A DNA stretch of 64,000 bases from Rhodospirillales bacterium (GTDB taxonomy: Bacteria > Pseudomonadota > Alphaproteobacteria > Micavibrionales > Micavibrionaceae), in NCBI GenBank assembly GCA_020638335.1, contig JACKIT010000002.1, positions 62,001-126,000 on the forward strand, read 5' to 3'. The stretch's first letter is position 1, and the number at the start of each line of letters is the position of its first letter. This document shows positions 25,346-36,793 of the stretch, piece after piece. The notes beneath the pieces are model-generated. The model did not search any database, had not been told where the DNA came from, and saw nothing but the letters and a program-made list of their open reading frames with translations. The translations under genes and the position numbers were made by a program.

Positions 25346-26797
25346 CTAATCGGTCTCACCGGGATCGTCGAGGAACGATCTGTTTTTTAAATCGGAATAG
25401 ATTGTTTTTGTGTCGGCGTCAGGATTGTTGAGATAAACATAGATTATGTTTGTTATGACGCTGTCTTCTTCTTGCCATAGGGCGTAGTAATCATGGATTG
25501 AGTGACGTGAAACGTGTGGAAATACGCTGCGAATGGTGTTGTCCAGGTTGCGGCTGAATGCTGATTTGAAGTTGGGCATTACGGCAAAGTTTCCTAACAT
25601 TTTTCCATCATCTTTTAGATGATCTTTGATTTCAGCAAAGAATTCACGTGTGATGAGATGTTCAGGGATGCTGGCAATTCCTTGATAGGCATCCAGAATA
25701 ATAACATCGTATTTTTTATTCGTTTGTGTCAAAAATGCACGGGCGGGCAAGGGATGGAATGTCTGGTTCTTTTGTAAAGGTTGTTTCAGAATAAATTTTT
25801 CAGCAATATCTTTGAGACTTTTATCTATATCAACATATTCATAGTGATTGCCCTTATCACCATATCCCAGGGTGAAAGCGCCCGCACCGATAACTAAAAT
25901 GTCTTTCGGGTTTTCGGTTTCGTTCCAAATGGGGCCGAGTGCTATTTGTTCAATGAACTGAACATATTTATATTTGCGATGATCATCTGAGTACATTGAG
26001 GACATGTTTCCATTCAAGACCAGATGACGTTCATTATGATCTTGAATAATGGAAATCGTGTTGTATTGGTTGTTTTCCACAATGGCGTGTTGTTTCCTCA
26101 TTGCCTGTGAGGAATTGGTCATTACTCCGGCGAGTATAAGCGCCCAGGTCAGGGCAATGCGCACGGACATGTTTTCACGGCTTAGAAGTGTAATCAATAA
26201 TCCTAAAATGAAAAAATTGATGATGGCGGTGTTGTGGACGCCAATATGGCTCATGAGCACCAAGGTTGAAAAAATCGCTCCGGCAAAAGACCCCAGAGTG
26301 GAACAAAATAAGATTTTTCCTGTGATTTTAGCCAGTTTTTTCTGCTTGAAAAAATTACAGCTTAAAGGGATGGTCTGTCCTAGGAGGTATACGGGCGTGA
26401 CGAGAAAGAGCACAGCGTAGAGCGTGGTGGCAATGATGCGGTTTTTAAGTCCTGTTTCATATATGGTGTTAAAAAACAGATCGATGAAACTATAGGATAA
26501 AGCGAATAGTAAGAATATGAGTGCGGTCAGTAAGTTGATAATAAGTTTTTCGCGTATGTTTATATGATTTTTAAAGCCGGGGAATATTATATGATTTCCT
26601 GGTTTAAACCGTCCGCCTGCGTGATAGCCAAAGGCCAAAGGCATTAAAATTGCGGCAATGATAATTGAAATGGTGTCGGTGCCGCTGCCTACAAAAGGCA
26701 GGTTTAGGCGAATGGCTATAAGTTCTGAGGATAGAACTACATATCCTTCAAGAATAATCAGGGTAAAAAGGGTGAAGGTGCTTTTGCGTGAAATCAT
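25346..26797 (-). CDS. Membrane protein with C-terminal spermidine-synthase-like domain
   Basis: 483 residues. About six or seven hydrophobic segments in the first 225 residues (FTLIILEGYVVLSSELIAIR opens the family), then a cytoplasmic methyltransferase-like fold: ILVIGAGAFTLGYGDKG, VDIDKSLKDIAE and YDVIILDAYQ. This layout is that of fused membrane/spermidine-synthase-like proteins. The polyamine-synthase activity is unproven, as the usual acidic aminopropyl site cannot be confirmed by eye. The gene is AT-rich relative to its neighbours. Confidence 0.8.
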   Translation of the reverse strand: MISRKSTFTLFTLIILEGYVVLSSELIAIRLNLPFVGSGTDTISIIIAAILMPLAFGYHAGGRFKPGNHIIFPGFKNHINIREKLIINLLTALIFLLFALSYSFIDLFFNTIYETGLKNRIIATTLYAVLFLVTPVYLLGQTIPLSCNFFKQKKLAKITGKILFCSTLGSFAGAIFSTLVLMSHIGVHNTAIINFFILGLLITLLSRENMSVRIALTWALILAGVMTNSSQAMRKQHAIVENNQYNTISIIQDHNERHLVLNGNMSSMYSDDHRKYKYVQFIEQIALGPIWNETENPKDILVIGAGAFTLGYGDKGNHYEYVDIDKSLKDIAEKFILKQPLQKNQTFHPLPARAFLTQTNKKYDVIILDAYQGIASIPEHLITREFFAEIKDHLKDDGKMLGNFAVMPNFKSAFSRNLDNTIRSVFPHVSRHSIHDYYALWQEEDSVITNIIYVYLNNPDADTKTIYSDLKNRSFLDDPGETD

Positions 26798-27009
26798 GTG
26801 TTTTGTATAGCGTTTATTCGGGCTGGTTCAAGATGCATTTTTGGGAATAGAGTTCGTGTGTTAATAAGGTAGATTTTGTAAGGTTTTTCAGGAGGCAACA
26901 TATTGCATTGAAAACGTCATTTAATAAGGTTTTTGGGCTTGTCATGGTCGGCGCGCTATGCTAAATCCTCGCCCAACACGGAAAAAGAACTCAAAGGGAG
27001 CCATAGAGC

Positions 27010-27600
27010 GTGTCATCATCAAGCCAAGCCTCTTCTGTTGTGAGTCAACGCTATGCTAATGCATTGATGGAACTAGCTGAAGAGTCAAAAAAGCTGGATA
27101 AGGTTGAGAAAGATCTTCAGGAATTGAAGACGATGGTTGAGTCTTCTGAGGATCTAAGAGGTGCGATTCGTAGTCCGCTTTATGCCGAGGATTCTTTGTT
27201 GAAAGCTATGGGGGCTTTGGCCGATCACGCTAAATTTCAGGATGTTACCAAAAATTTTTTAGGGCTGTTGGTTAAGAATGGCCGGCTCAGCGGTTTGCCA
27301 AAAATACTTGAGGCCTTTGCGGCGGCTTTGGATAAGCGGCGCGGGGCGATTGCCGTGAATGTCGATGTGGCGCAAGATTTGAGCGCGAAGCAGCAGAAAG
27401 AGCTGGAGGCGGCATTGTCAAAAGCGATTGGTAAAGAGGTTGCTGTGACCGCGAATGTGAAGCCCGATATTCTGGGCGGTATGGTGGTGACGGTCGGTTC
27501 CTTGATGATTGATGATTCCGTACGCCGGAAGCTGGAGCGCTTGAAAGTCTCCATGGGTTCTGGGGCGAATGAGAATGTGGGTTTGAAGGAAGTTGGGTAG
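27010..27600 (+). CDS. atpH: ATP synthase F1 subunit delta
   Basis: Stalk subunit that links F1 to the peripheral b subunits. 196 residues; GTG start with caaaggga 10 nt upstream. VSQRYANALMELAEESKKL is the family N-terminus, and KPDILGGMVVTVGSLMIDDS with VRRKLERLK is the conserved C-terminus. First gene of the F1 operon. In alphaproteobacteria the F0 genes are usually elsewhere, and none lie in this window. Confidence 0.95.
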   Translation: MSSSSQASSVVSQRYANALMELAEESKKLDKVEKDLQELKTMVESSEDLRGAIRSPLYAEDSLLKAMGALADHAKFQDVTKNFLGLLVKNGRLSGLPKILEAFAAALDKRRGAIAVNVDVAQDLSAKQQKELEAALSKAIGKEVAVTANVKPDILGGMVVTVGSLMIDDSVRRKLERLKVSMGSGANENVGLKEVG

Positions 27601-27607
27601 AATATAG

Positions 27608-28055
27608 AACCGCGAATGGACGCTAATAGACACGAATTTGAAAATATGAATGAACCGTTATTATTGAAAGACGAAGTTTATCAAATAACGGGGTGTGCCA
27701 TGTCTGTTCTTAATGAGCTTGGCCATGGTTTTGCGGAAAAAGTATATGAAAACGCTTTAGCTGTTGAGTTTGGTTTAAAAGATATTCCGTTTTCTCAGCA
27801 GCCCGGTTTTGAGGTTCACTATAAAAGTCAGAATGTTGGGCTTTATGTTCCTGATTTTATAGTGTTTGGTAAGGTTATTGTTGAGTTAAAAACGATTGAT
27901 AAAATCGGTTCTAACGAACAAGGACAGGTTTTAAATTATTTGAAAGCAACAGGGTTGAATGTTGGTTTAATTCTGAATTTTAAACATTCAAAACTAGACT
28001 GGAAACGTATTATTTTATCTTGAATATTCGCGTTCATTCGTGTGTATTCGCGGTT
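27608..28055. mobile_element. GxxExxY gene bracketed by inverted repeats, inserted in the atp operon
   Basis: The left arm aaccgcgaatggacgctaat (27608) and the right arm ending tgtgtattcgcggtt (28055, complement aaccgcgaatacacacgaat) enclose a single nuclease-like gene. Ten bases at the outer end are identical, and the rest keeps a 10-nt period (cgaatNNACN). The unit separates atpH from atpA. It has the same architecture as the gene-free element at 20916-21000. Confidence 0.7.
27646..28023 (+). CDS. GxxExxY family protein (PD-(D/E)XK nuclease-like)
   Basis: 125 residues from MNEPLLLKDEVYQITGCAMS. The family signature GHGFAEKVYENAL (G-x-x-E-x-x-Y) is present, followed by YVPDFIVFGKVIVELKTIDK, a D-x-n-E-x-K arrangement like PD-(D/E)XK nucleases, and VLNYLKATGLNVGLILNF. 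The biochemical role of the family is not established; members are often found next to repeats. An upstream ATG at 27616 would add residues encoded by the inverted repeat. No ribosome site is seen at either start, so expression may depend on read-through from atpH. Confidence 0.88.
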   Translation: MNEPLLLKDEVYQITGCAMSVLNELGHGFAEKVYENALAVEFGLKDIPFSQQPGFEVHYKSQNVGLYVPDFIVFGKVIVELKTIDKIGSNEQGQVLNYLKATGLNVGLILNFKHSKLDWKRIILS

Positions 28056-28078
28056 CATAAGAAAGAGGATTTGAAATA

Positions 28079-29626
28079 ATGGAAATTAAAGCAGCAGAAA
28101 TCTCCGAGATTCTTAAGAAGCAAATCGCCGATTTTGGTGCGCAGGCGGATGTAGCCGAGATCGGTCAGGTCTTGTCCATCGGTGATGGTGTGGCGCGCGT
28201 TTATGGTCTGGATAATGTTCAGGCCGGGGAGATGGTTGAATTTCCGGGCGGTGTTATGGGGATGGCGTTGAACCTCGAAGCTGACAATGTCGGGGTTGTG
28301 GTGTTTGGCGATGACCGCAATATTAGAGAGGGCGACATTGTGCGCCGGACCGGGAAAATCGTGGAAGTTCCTGTTGGGAAAGAACTTTTGGGCCGCGTTG
28401 TTGATGGTCTGGGGAACCCGATTGATGGCAAAGGGCCGATCAAGGCCAAGAAAACCAGCCGCGTTGAAGTTAAAGCGCCGGGGATTATTCCGCGTCAGTC
28501 TGTGTTTGAGCCGATGCAATCGGGCTTGAAGGCTGTCGATGCGCTGGTGCCTGTCGGGCGCGGCCAGCGTGAGTTGATCATTGGCGACCGTCAGACCGGG
28601 AAAACGGCTGTGGCGATTGATACGATCATTAATCAGCGCACAATCAACAAAGCGTCTGATGAGAAGAAGCATCTTTACTGCATCTATATTGCGATCGGGC
28701 AAAAACGCTCAACTGTGGCGCAGCTGGTGAAAGAGCTTGAAGAGCAGGGCGCGATGGAATATTCGATCGTGGTGGCCGCGACGGCGTCCGACCCTGCGCC
28801 GATGCAATATCTGGCGGCCTATACCGGCGCGGCTATGGGTGAGTATTTCCGCGATAACGGTTTGCATGGCCTGGTTGTTTATGACGATCTTTCGAAACAG
28901 GCCGTAGCGTATCGTCAAATGTCGTTGCTGCTGCGTCGTCCTCCTGGTCGTGAGGCATATCCGGGCGATGTGTTTTACATTCACTCTCGCTTGCTGGAGC
29001 GCGCGGCGAAAATGTCGAATGATCAAGGCGGCGGGTCTTTGACCGCTCTGCCGATTATTGAAACACAGGCCGGTGATGTGTCGGCCTATATTCCAACGAA
29101 CGTGATTTCGATTACCGATGGTCAGATCTTCCTGGAAACGGGGCTGTTTTATAAAGGTATTCGTCCGGCGATTAACGTGGGTCTGTCTGTATCACGCGTT
29201 GGTTCTGCGGCGCAGATCAAGGCGATGAAACAGGTGGCCGGGACGATCAAGCTGGAGCTGGCGCAATACCGTGAGATGGAAGCGTTCGCGCAGTTTGCCT
29301 CCGATCTTGATGCTTCGACACAGAAATTGCTGGCGCGTGGTGAGCGTTTGACCGTGCTGTTGAAACAGCCGCAATATTCTCCGCTGACTGTTGAAGAGCA
29401 GGTTGTAGTGATTTTCGCTGGAACGAAAGGTTATCTTGACGGGATTGCCGTTTCCGATGTGGAAATTTATGAGGCGCGTTTGCTGGAAACTTTGCGTTCA
29501 TCTGGGCAGGACATTCTTAATGCGCTTGCGGAAGAAAAGAAAATTTCCGACGAATTGGAAGCCAAGCTGCGTGAATTTATTGGTGATTTTACCAATGGTT
29601 TTGCCGGTGAAAAGGCGGCGGCTTAA
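28079..29626 (+). CDS. atpA: ATP synthase F1 subunit alpha
   Basis: Regulatory nucleotide-binding subunit of F1. 515 residues with [19 protein letters not shown], Walker A in [37 protein letters not shown] and [20 protein letters not shown]. Length and motifs are normal; no insertion is visible. aagaaagagg precedes the ATG. Confidence 0.98.
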   Translation: MEIKAAEISEILKKQIADFGAQADVAEIGQVLSIGDGVARVYGLDNVQAGEMVEFPGGVMGMALNLEADNVGVVVFGDDRNIREGDIVRRTGKIVEVPVGKELLGRVVDGLGNPIDGKGPIKAKKTSRVEVKAPGIIPRQSVFEPMQSGLKAVDALVPVGRGQRELIIGDRQTGKTAVAIDTIINQRTINKASDEKKHLYCIYIAIGQKRSTVAQLVKELEEQGAMEYSIVVAATASDPAPMQYLAAYTGAAMGEYFRDNGLHGLVVYDDLSKQAVAYRQMSLLLRRPPGREAYPGDVFYIHSRLLERAAKMSNDQGGGSLTALPIIETQAGDVSAYIPTNVISITDGQIFLETGLFYKGIRPAINVGLSVSRVGSAAQIKAMKQVAGTIKLELAQYREMEAFAQFASDLDASTQKLLARGERLTVLLKQPQYSPLTVEEQVVVIFAGTKGYLDGIAVSDVEIYEARLLETLRSSGQDILNALAEEKKISDELEAKLREFIGDFTNGFAGEKAAA

Positions 29627-29644
29627 AAATTAGATTTAAGGTGT

Positions 29645-29695
29645 AAGGTTCAAGTTACAAGAATCTGGCACATTGAACCTTGTAACTTGTAACTG
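29645..29695. repeat. Palindrome between atpA and atpG
   Basis: TTCAAGTTACAAG (29649-29661) pairs with CTTGTAACTTGTAA (29679-29692) with one or two mismatches. It is different in sequence from the elements at the other two atp junctions. Confidence 0.6.
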
Positions 29696-29703
29696 AGAAA
29701 AAA

Positions 29704-32168
<2,465 letters not shown>

Positions 32169-32185
32169 GTTTTCTTCGCCTTTTG

Positions 32186-32275
32186 GGCTGTGAATACTGT
32201 GTTTTTGTGCTTCCGGTGCTCACGTACCAAAATGTACGCTGCGCTCCGGTTCTCAAAACCCAGCATTCTCGCCTC
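32186..32275. repeat. Family-G palindrome downstream of atpD
   Basis: tccggtgctcacgtac pairs with gtacgctgcgctccgg around caaaat; outer arms gggctgtgaatactg and cagcattctcgcc. A likely transcript-processing or terminator hairpin splitting atpD from atpC. Confidence 0.65.
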
Positions 32276-32339
32276 AAAATGCTTTGAAATCCGTGTGCGC
32301 CTAATAGGGTTTTCGTTATGTAAAATAAAGGTTTAGGTT

Positions 32340-32531
32340 ATGAACAAAGTGTTCTGTAATAACTGTGAAAAAGAAGTTCTTCCTGTGCGGCCCATGGGGT
32401 TGGGTACATTGTTAATGATTTTGTTGACTTGTGGTTTTTGGATTGTTTGTATTCCCTTTTACAGTTTGAGATGTGGAACATGTAAAAACCTGCTTAGTAA
32501 GGAAAATATCCAGAAAGCTAAACAGGCTTAG
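32340..32531 (+). CDS. Small zinc-ribbon membrane protein between atpD and atpC
   Basis: 63 residues. FCNNCEKEVL and LRCGTCKN form two CxxC pairs around one hydrophobic hairpin (LGTLLMILLTCGFWIVCIPF). The layout suggests a zinc ribbon at the membrane. aaagg lies 8 nt before the ATG. Its position inside the atp operon is unusual; any link to the ATP synthase is inference. Confidence 0.65.
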   Translation: MNKVFCNNCEKEVLPVRPMGLGTLLMILLTCGFWIVCIPFYSLRCGTCKNLLSKENIQKAKQA

Positions 32532-32551
32532 GCACTAGGAAAGATTAAGCA

Positions 32552-32971
32552 ATGAGCGACACAATTCAATTTGAACTCGTATCCCCTGAAGAAAAGCTGG
32601 TTTCCGCGCCGGTGCATATGGCTGTGATCCCCGGTGAGGAGGGTGAGTTTGGCGTTCTGGCCGGGCATTCCTCGCTGGTTGCTTCACTTCAGCCGGGCGT
32701 TGTCGCTTTGTATGACGAACCGCAGGGTGAGCCGCGCAAGATTTTTATTGCGGGAGGGTTTGCAGATGTCAGCGCTGCGCAATGTACGGTGCTGGCGGAG
32801 GAAGCTGTTCTTGTGAGTGATCTTGATCAAGCGAAGATTGAGCAAAAAATCGCGGATCTGAATGAAGATCTGGGCATAGCCGAAGAAGCCGCCGACAAGG
32901 CGCGTATTGAAAAGCGTCTCAATTTGTTTAAGGCCAAGCTTTCCGCTGTGACGGGCCATCTCGTCACATAG
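32552..32971 (+). CDS. atpC: ATP synthase F1 subunit epsilon
   Basis: Rotor and regulatory subunit. 139 residues: IQFELVSPEEKLVSAPVHMA, IPGEEGEFGVLAGHSSLVAS and FIAGGFADVSAAQCTVLAEE form the N-terminal beta sandwich, then a helical hairpin. Normal length. Last subunit gene of the F1 operon. Confidence 0.96.
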   Translation: MSDTIQFELVSPEEKLVSAPVHMAVIPGEEGEFGVLAGHSSLVASLQPGVVALYDEPQGEPRKIFIAGGFADVSAAQCTVLAEEAVLVSDLDQAKIEQKIADLNEDLGIAEEAADKARIEKRLNLFKAKLSAVTGHLVT

Positions 32972-32980
32972 GGGGGCTTT

Positions 32981-33526
32981 TTGTTTTCTGACATTTTACA
33001 ATCGCTTGGCGGCACGTATTTCGTGGCCGTACAGATGATCGGTTTTGTCGGTTTTGCGATTTTTGCTGCCTCTTTTCAGCTGCTTAAACCACGCCATACT
33101 ATTTTGACGCAATCCTTTGCCAATTTGTGGATTGCTGTGCACTTCTGGGGGCTGGGATATGGGATGCCGACTTTTATTGCGTTTGCGGCGGCGTTGCGTG
33201 ATTTTGGTTCCGGCCTCTTGGCGCAACGGGTACAACGTTTGTTTTTGGTTGCATATCTGTGTGTTCTTTATGTCGCGGCGATATTCCTTGTGCAGGGCTG
33301 GGTGGATTGGTGTGCTGTTTTAGGGGCAAGCTTGAACACGGCGGCCCAGTTCTTCCGTGAGCGTTTTTATATTTACCGTTTTTGTTTACTCGGCCATCAA
33401 TGTTTCTGGCTGGTCGTCTATACGGTAATTCTCAGCATTCCGGGGCTGATTTTTATGAGCGGGATTCTGGTTTCAAACGTCGTTGGTATTGGGCGTTATA
33501 TACGGCAGGAAAAAGCTTTTTATTGA
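32981..33526 (+). CDS. YgjV-like inner-membrane protein
   Basis: 181 residues, five or six membrane segments. QMIGFVGFAIFAASFQLLKP, QSFANLWIAVHFWGLGY and ASLNTAAQFFRERFYIYRF match the YgjV family of small inner-membrane proteins of unknown role. TTG start with gggggg just upstream, 9 nt after atpC. Confidence 0.7.
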   Translation: MFSDILQSLGGTYFVAVQMIGFVGFAIFAASFQLLKPRHTILTQSFANLWIAVHFWGLGYGMPTFIAFAAALRDFGSGLLAQRVQRLFLVAYLCVLYVAAIFLVQGWVDWCAVLGASLNTAAQFFRERFYIYRFCLLGHQCFWLVVYTVILSIPGLIFMSGILVSNVVGIGRYIRQEKAFY

Positions 33527-33585
33527 CATAATCTTTATATTTTTGTAGGGTCCGTTTTTCAATTTGAAAACGGGGTAATTTTATT

Positions 33586-34389
33586 ATGAAAAAATTTCCT
33601 GCTGCTTTGGTAGCTGTTGTTTTGAGTGTTAGCGCCAGTGCTGCGTTTGCGCAGGCGGCTGAGGGAGCGCAAAATGATGATATTTTGTCTCTTACTCCTG
33701 ATAAGGTAGGGATAACGACGAATTTTGATTGCTCTGGAAAGATGGCGCATGAATATGCGATGCGGCACTATAACAAAATTACAGCGCAAGATCCGGCGTT
33801 AAAATCTTTGGGAAGACAACCGCTTGGTCTTGACGGTCTTGAAATTCAAGATCTGGCGGATCGTTACGGTGCTTTGCGCACGGCGCTGGCGCAAAAATAC
33901 GAAACATTGTTCTGTGGTACTATAGATCGGCAAACTGTTTCTCAGAAAATTTATGAAGGTGTTTATTCGACAGGGCTTTTTTTAAGGGATGTTTTTGAGT
34001 TGCACGGGCAAATGATGTCCGAAGAACCGGAGTGGTTTGATCGTTATTATTCCGATGATTATCTCATGATGAGTATGATGCACTTTTTAGGCATTGAGCA
34101 TCCGGAAAATGCGGTTGATCGGCAGTTTCTTGAAGGCTGTGTTGCGCGACGGGATGAGCTTGTGCCCGCAATTTTTGCAATAGATCTGGCTACGATTTTA
34201 GGAATTGAAGAATTGCCTGAAATGCAGGCTTATATGCAAACGTTTAGGCGGATTGTCGAAGAGGAATATGACAAGGCATTCCCCGGAGAATATCAACAAG
34301 ATTTTTTTCGTTTGTCCTATGAAATTCGGTCAGAAAAGCCATATGGCAGTTCTGTAAATTTTTCTAGCGAGGGACTTGCGCTTTTTTAA
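33586..34389 (+). CDS. Exported protein of unknown function
   Basis: 267 residues. Signal peptide MKKFPAALVAVVLSVSASAA with a cleavage site after AFA, then a helical, acidic domain with four cysteines (DCSGK, LFCGT, EGCVA). Periplasmic location is inferred. A small hairpin ccgtttttcaatttgaaaacgg (33551-33572) lies directly before the ribosome site. No family recognised. Confidence 0.6.
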   Translation: MKKFPAALVAVVLSVSASAAFAQAAEGAQNDDILSLTPDKVGITTNFDCSGKMAHEYAMRHYNKITAQDPALKSLGRQPLGLDGLEIQDLADRYGALRTALAQKYETLFCGTIDRQTVSQKIYEGVYSTGLFLRDVFELHGQMMSEEPEWFDRYYSDDYLMMSMMHFLGIEHPENAVDRQFLEGCVARRDELVPAIFAIDLATILGIEELPEMQAYMQTFRRIVEEEYDKAFPGEYQQDFFRLSYEIRSEKPYGSSVNFSSEGLALF

Positions 34390-34404
34390 GGAGTGTGTCG
34401 AGGG

Positions 34405-35301
34405 TTATTTTTCCCGCGGTCCCCATTTGGCGTTGTGAAGGTCTATTTCTACGAAATCCTGATGCTTTAATGCCTCGTGCAGAGTTTCTTCGTCGCTTTT
34501 AACTGTGAAAAGTTCCAGGCAATGTTTGGTGATGAAGGTTTCCTCGGCGGCGGTGTGTATCCATTTCAGCAGGCCGTCAAATTCACCATTCTGATTGAGG
34601 AAGCCGATTGGACGTTTGTGCTTGTGCAATTGTTTCAGGCCGAGCGCGCAGGCGACGTAGTATGAGTTTTCGACGCTGGGGATGTCGATGATGATGGGTT
34701 CATCGGTGCCCCTGGTGATTTCATCTTCGAAGTGGGGGTAGTGATCCGGTGGGCTTACCGGTTCATCCGTTTTGTAAGCGTTTAGTGCGGGGATTACATC
34801 TTCGACGCTATTTACGATCAGCAGGAAGCGTTTGTCAAAATCGGGCAGGGTGCGCAGGTAAGCGATCATGTCGTCCCAGTAGCCTTCGATATTGACCAAA
34901 ACGAGAGGTTTGGTGTGCAGGCCGAGACGTGCCCAATAGAGCATTTCAAGGCTTTCATCAAGCGTGCCAAAGCCGCCGGGTAGAGATATGACTGCATCGG
35001 CCATTTGAAACATGCGTTTTTTACGGTCCCAGAGGTCTTCGACCATTATGGTTTCGGAAAGATTACTAAGGATGCGCTCGCTGTCTTTGAGTTTACGCGG
35101 GATGATGCCGGTAACGTGGGCGCCGGTGTTGAGAGCGCTCCCGGCCAGCAGGCCCATCAGTCCGGCGTCCATGCCGCCATAGGTCAGGCGCATGTCCTTT
35201 TCGCCGATGATCTGGCCGAGGGCACGGGCCGCGTCTTTAAATACGGGCCGCGCATGACCGGAAGAGCCGAGATAAACTGTGAGGGTTTTGATGTTGTTCA
35301 T
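34405..35301 (-). CDS. LOG family protein (Rossmann fold)
   Basis: 298 residues. The signature PGGFGTLDESLEMLYWARLG contains the PGGxGTxxE motif of LOG/YgdH-type nucleotide 5'-monophosphate nucleosidases, and LTYGGMDAGLMGLLAGSALN is the typical phosphate-binding stretch. A C-terminal extension of about 110 residues after the core is not recognised. Older records call this family lysine decarboxylase, which is not supported by function. Confidence 0.85.
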   Translation of the reverse strand: MNNIKTLTVYLGSSGHARPVFKDAARALGQIIGEKDMRLTYGGMDAGLMGLLAGSALNTGAHVTGIIPRKLKDSERILSNLSETIMVEDLWDRKKRMFQMADAVISLPGGFGTLDESLEMLYWARLGLHTKPLVLVNIEGYWDDMIAYLRTLPDFDKRFLLIVNSVEDVIPALNAYKTDEPVSPPDHYPHFEDEITRGTDEPIIIDIPSVENSYYVACALGLKQLHKHKRPIGFLNQNGEFDGLLKWIHTAAEETFITKHCLELFTVKSDEETLHEALKHQDFVEIDLHNAKWGPREK

Positions 35302-35322
35302 GCGTGTTGCTTTTGTCCCAAT

Positions 35323-35386
35323 GTCATGCCCGCTTTATGCGGGCATCCGGATCCCCGCACTCATTTTTCAAATGGGCGGGGATGAC
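35323..35386. repeat. Family-F palindromic element between the LOG gene and pabA
   Basis: gtcatgcccgctttatgcgg gives one hairpin and ccccgcactcatttttcaaa followed by tgggcggggatgac a second; ends gtcat/atgac. A related pair of hairpins is nested in the family-A element at 38371-38507. Confidence 0.65.
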
Positions 35387-35412
35387 GATTTTGAAGGATT
35401 TGACTTGTATAT

Positions 35413-36009
35413 TCAAGCCGCAGAAGCTTTTAGTTTATGCCAGCTTTGTGCCAGATCAACAAAATTCTGCACGAGGGGCTGGCCATGCTCGGTCAGGACG
35501 CTTTCGGGGTGGAATTGTACGCCGTAAACCGGATGGGCAGGATGGCTGAGGGCCATGATTTCGCCGCTGCCGGTTTGGGCATCTGTTATGAGCGGGCAGG
35601 TCTTGGATGGTTGTACGATCAGGGAATGGTAGCGCCCGACATTTAGCGGTGAGGGGAGGCCCGCGAACAGGCCCTGTTGATTATGGGTGATGGCGGTGGC
35701 TTTGCCGTGGATGGGGGTGTCGGCGCGCAGGGTTATTGCGCCGTAGGCTTCGCCGATGGCCTGATGTCCCAGACACACACCGAGCATCGGCAGGGTGGGC
35801 CCTAGGGTTTTGACCGCTTCAACGCAGATGCCCGCTTCTTTTGGGGTGCAGGGGCCGGGCGAAAGGATGAGCGCTTCGGGCTTCAACTCTTTGATCTCGT
35901 CAATGGTGATGGCGTCATTGCGGATAATTTGCGTGGAAACGCCGGTCATTTCAAAATACCGTGCCAGATTATGGACGAAGGAGTCGTAGTTATCGATGAC
36001 TAAAAACAT
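35413..36009 (-). CDS. pabA: Aminodeoxychorismate/anthranilate synthase glutamine amidotransferase
   Basis: Supplies ammonia from glutamine to the chorismate-aminating partner. 198 residues from MFLVIDNYDSFVHNLARYFE. Nucleophile C79 in LGVCLGHQAIGEAYG and the H/E pair in GVQFHPESVLTEHG are intact. PabA and TrpG are one family. The nearby pabB favours a folate role, but dual use is common. Confidence 0.9.
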   Translation of the reverse strand: MFLVIDNYDSFVHNLARYFEMTGVSTQIIRNDAITIDEIKELKPEALILSPGPCTPKEAGICVEAVKTLGPTLPMLGVCLGHQAIGEAYGAITLRADTPIHGKATAITHNQQGLFAGLPSPLNVGRYHSLIVQPSKTCPLITDAQTGSGEIMALSHPAHPVYGVQFHPESVLTEHGQPLVQNFVDLAQSWHKLKASAA

Positions 36010-36151
36010 GGCTCTATAAAGCATATTCGGGGGGCTGCTGGCAATATATGAAAATTCTGCATTGTCGTGCATTTTTAGATTGTTATTTGCTATAAAAACG
36101 GTATAACGGGCATTCGGTTTTGAGTAAGACGGATAAAAGAGGAGATTTCCT

Positions 36152-36793
36152 ATGGCTGAGGCTGTGAAAGCAATTGCGCCTTTATCAGAGGATTCCGAAA
36201 AGCAAAGCCAATTTCAGCGGATTTGCAAGTGGTTTAATGCGGCGGCTACTCCTGAAGAAAATCCAAAATTTCCTGAGCAAGAAGAAGAGTATCGGTTTGA
36301 GCTTTTTGAACAAGGGGTTAATGCCGCAGAAAAAAAATGTGATGCATTTAATCAGGAGGAATGGAACGCTTTTTCTGATGGTGCTCAAAAGGCCTTTGAT
36401 GGTTTTTCGGACACCTTTAAAGAGAGGGCTGGATTTCTTGTTGCGAAGAGCAACGTGTGGAGCAAAGTGCTCGGTTCTTTGTCTGATGTTGAGCGTATTG
36501 AAAAGAGGTTGCAGCTTTCTGTTCAAATGGAAAGGCCGGTGGGAAGAGCCGCTTTATTTAAAAAAATCCTTGAAGATGAGCTTGATGTGATACGTACTTT
36601 GGAAGCAGAGGATCTGGTGCCGATATCAAATGCTATGCGCGGGGCTATGGTGGCTTTTTCCGGCAATGAACAAGCGCAAGGGCTTGTATCGTATTTGTTC
36701 AATCAAAATCCGTTTTTGAAAGAGCTATTAAGTCGGGATTTGTCTAGAGTTGATCCGTGCATGGCTGCAAATTTAGCTGTATTAACCCGCTAA
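36152..36793 (+). CDS. Unknown 213-aa protein between pabA and pabB
   Basis: Starts MAEAVKAIAPLSEDSEKQSQ with gaggag upstream. Mostly helical, acidic, no membrane segment. It is transcribed against both pab genes, overlaps the pabB 3' end by 12 bp and separates the two subunit genes. No family recognised; an insertion into the pab locus is likely. Confidence 0.55.
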   Translation: MAEAVKAIAPLSEDSEKQSQFQRICKWFNAAATPEENPKFPEQEEEYRFELFEQGVNAAEKKCDAFNQEEWNAFSDGAQKAFDGFSDTFKERAGFLVAKSNVWSKVLGSLSDVERIEKRLQLSVQMERPVGRAALFKKILEDELDVIRTLEAEDLVPISNAMRGAMVAFSGNEQAQGLVSYLFNQNPFLKELLSRDLSRVDPCMAANLAVLTR

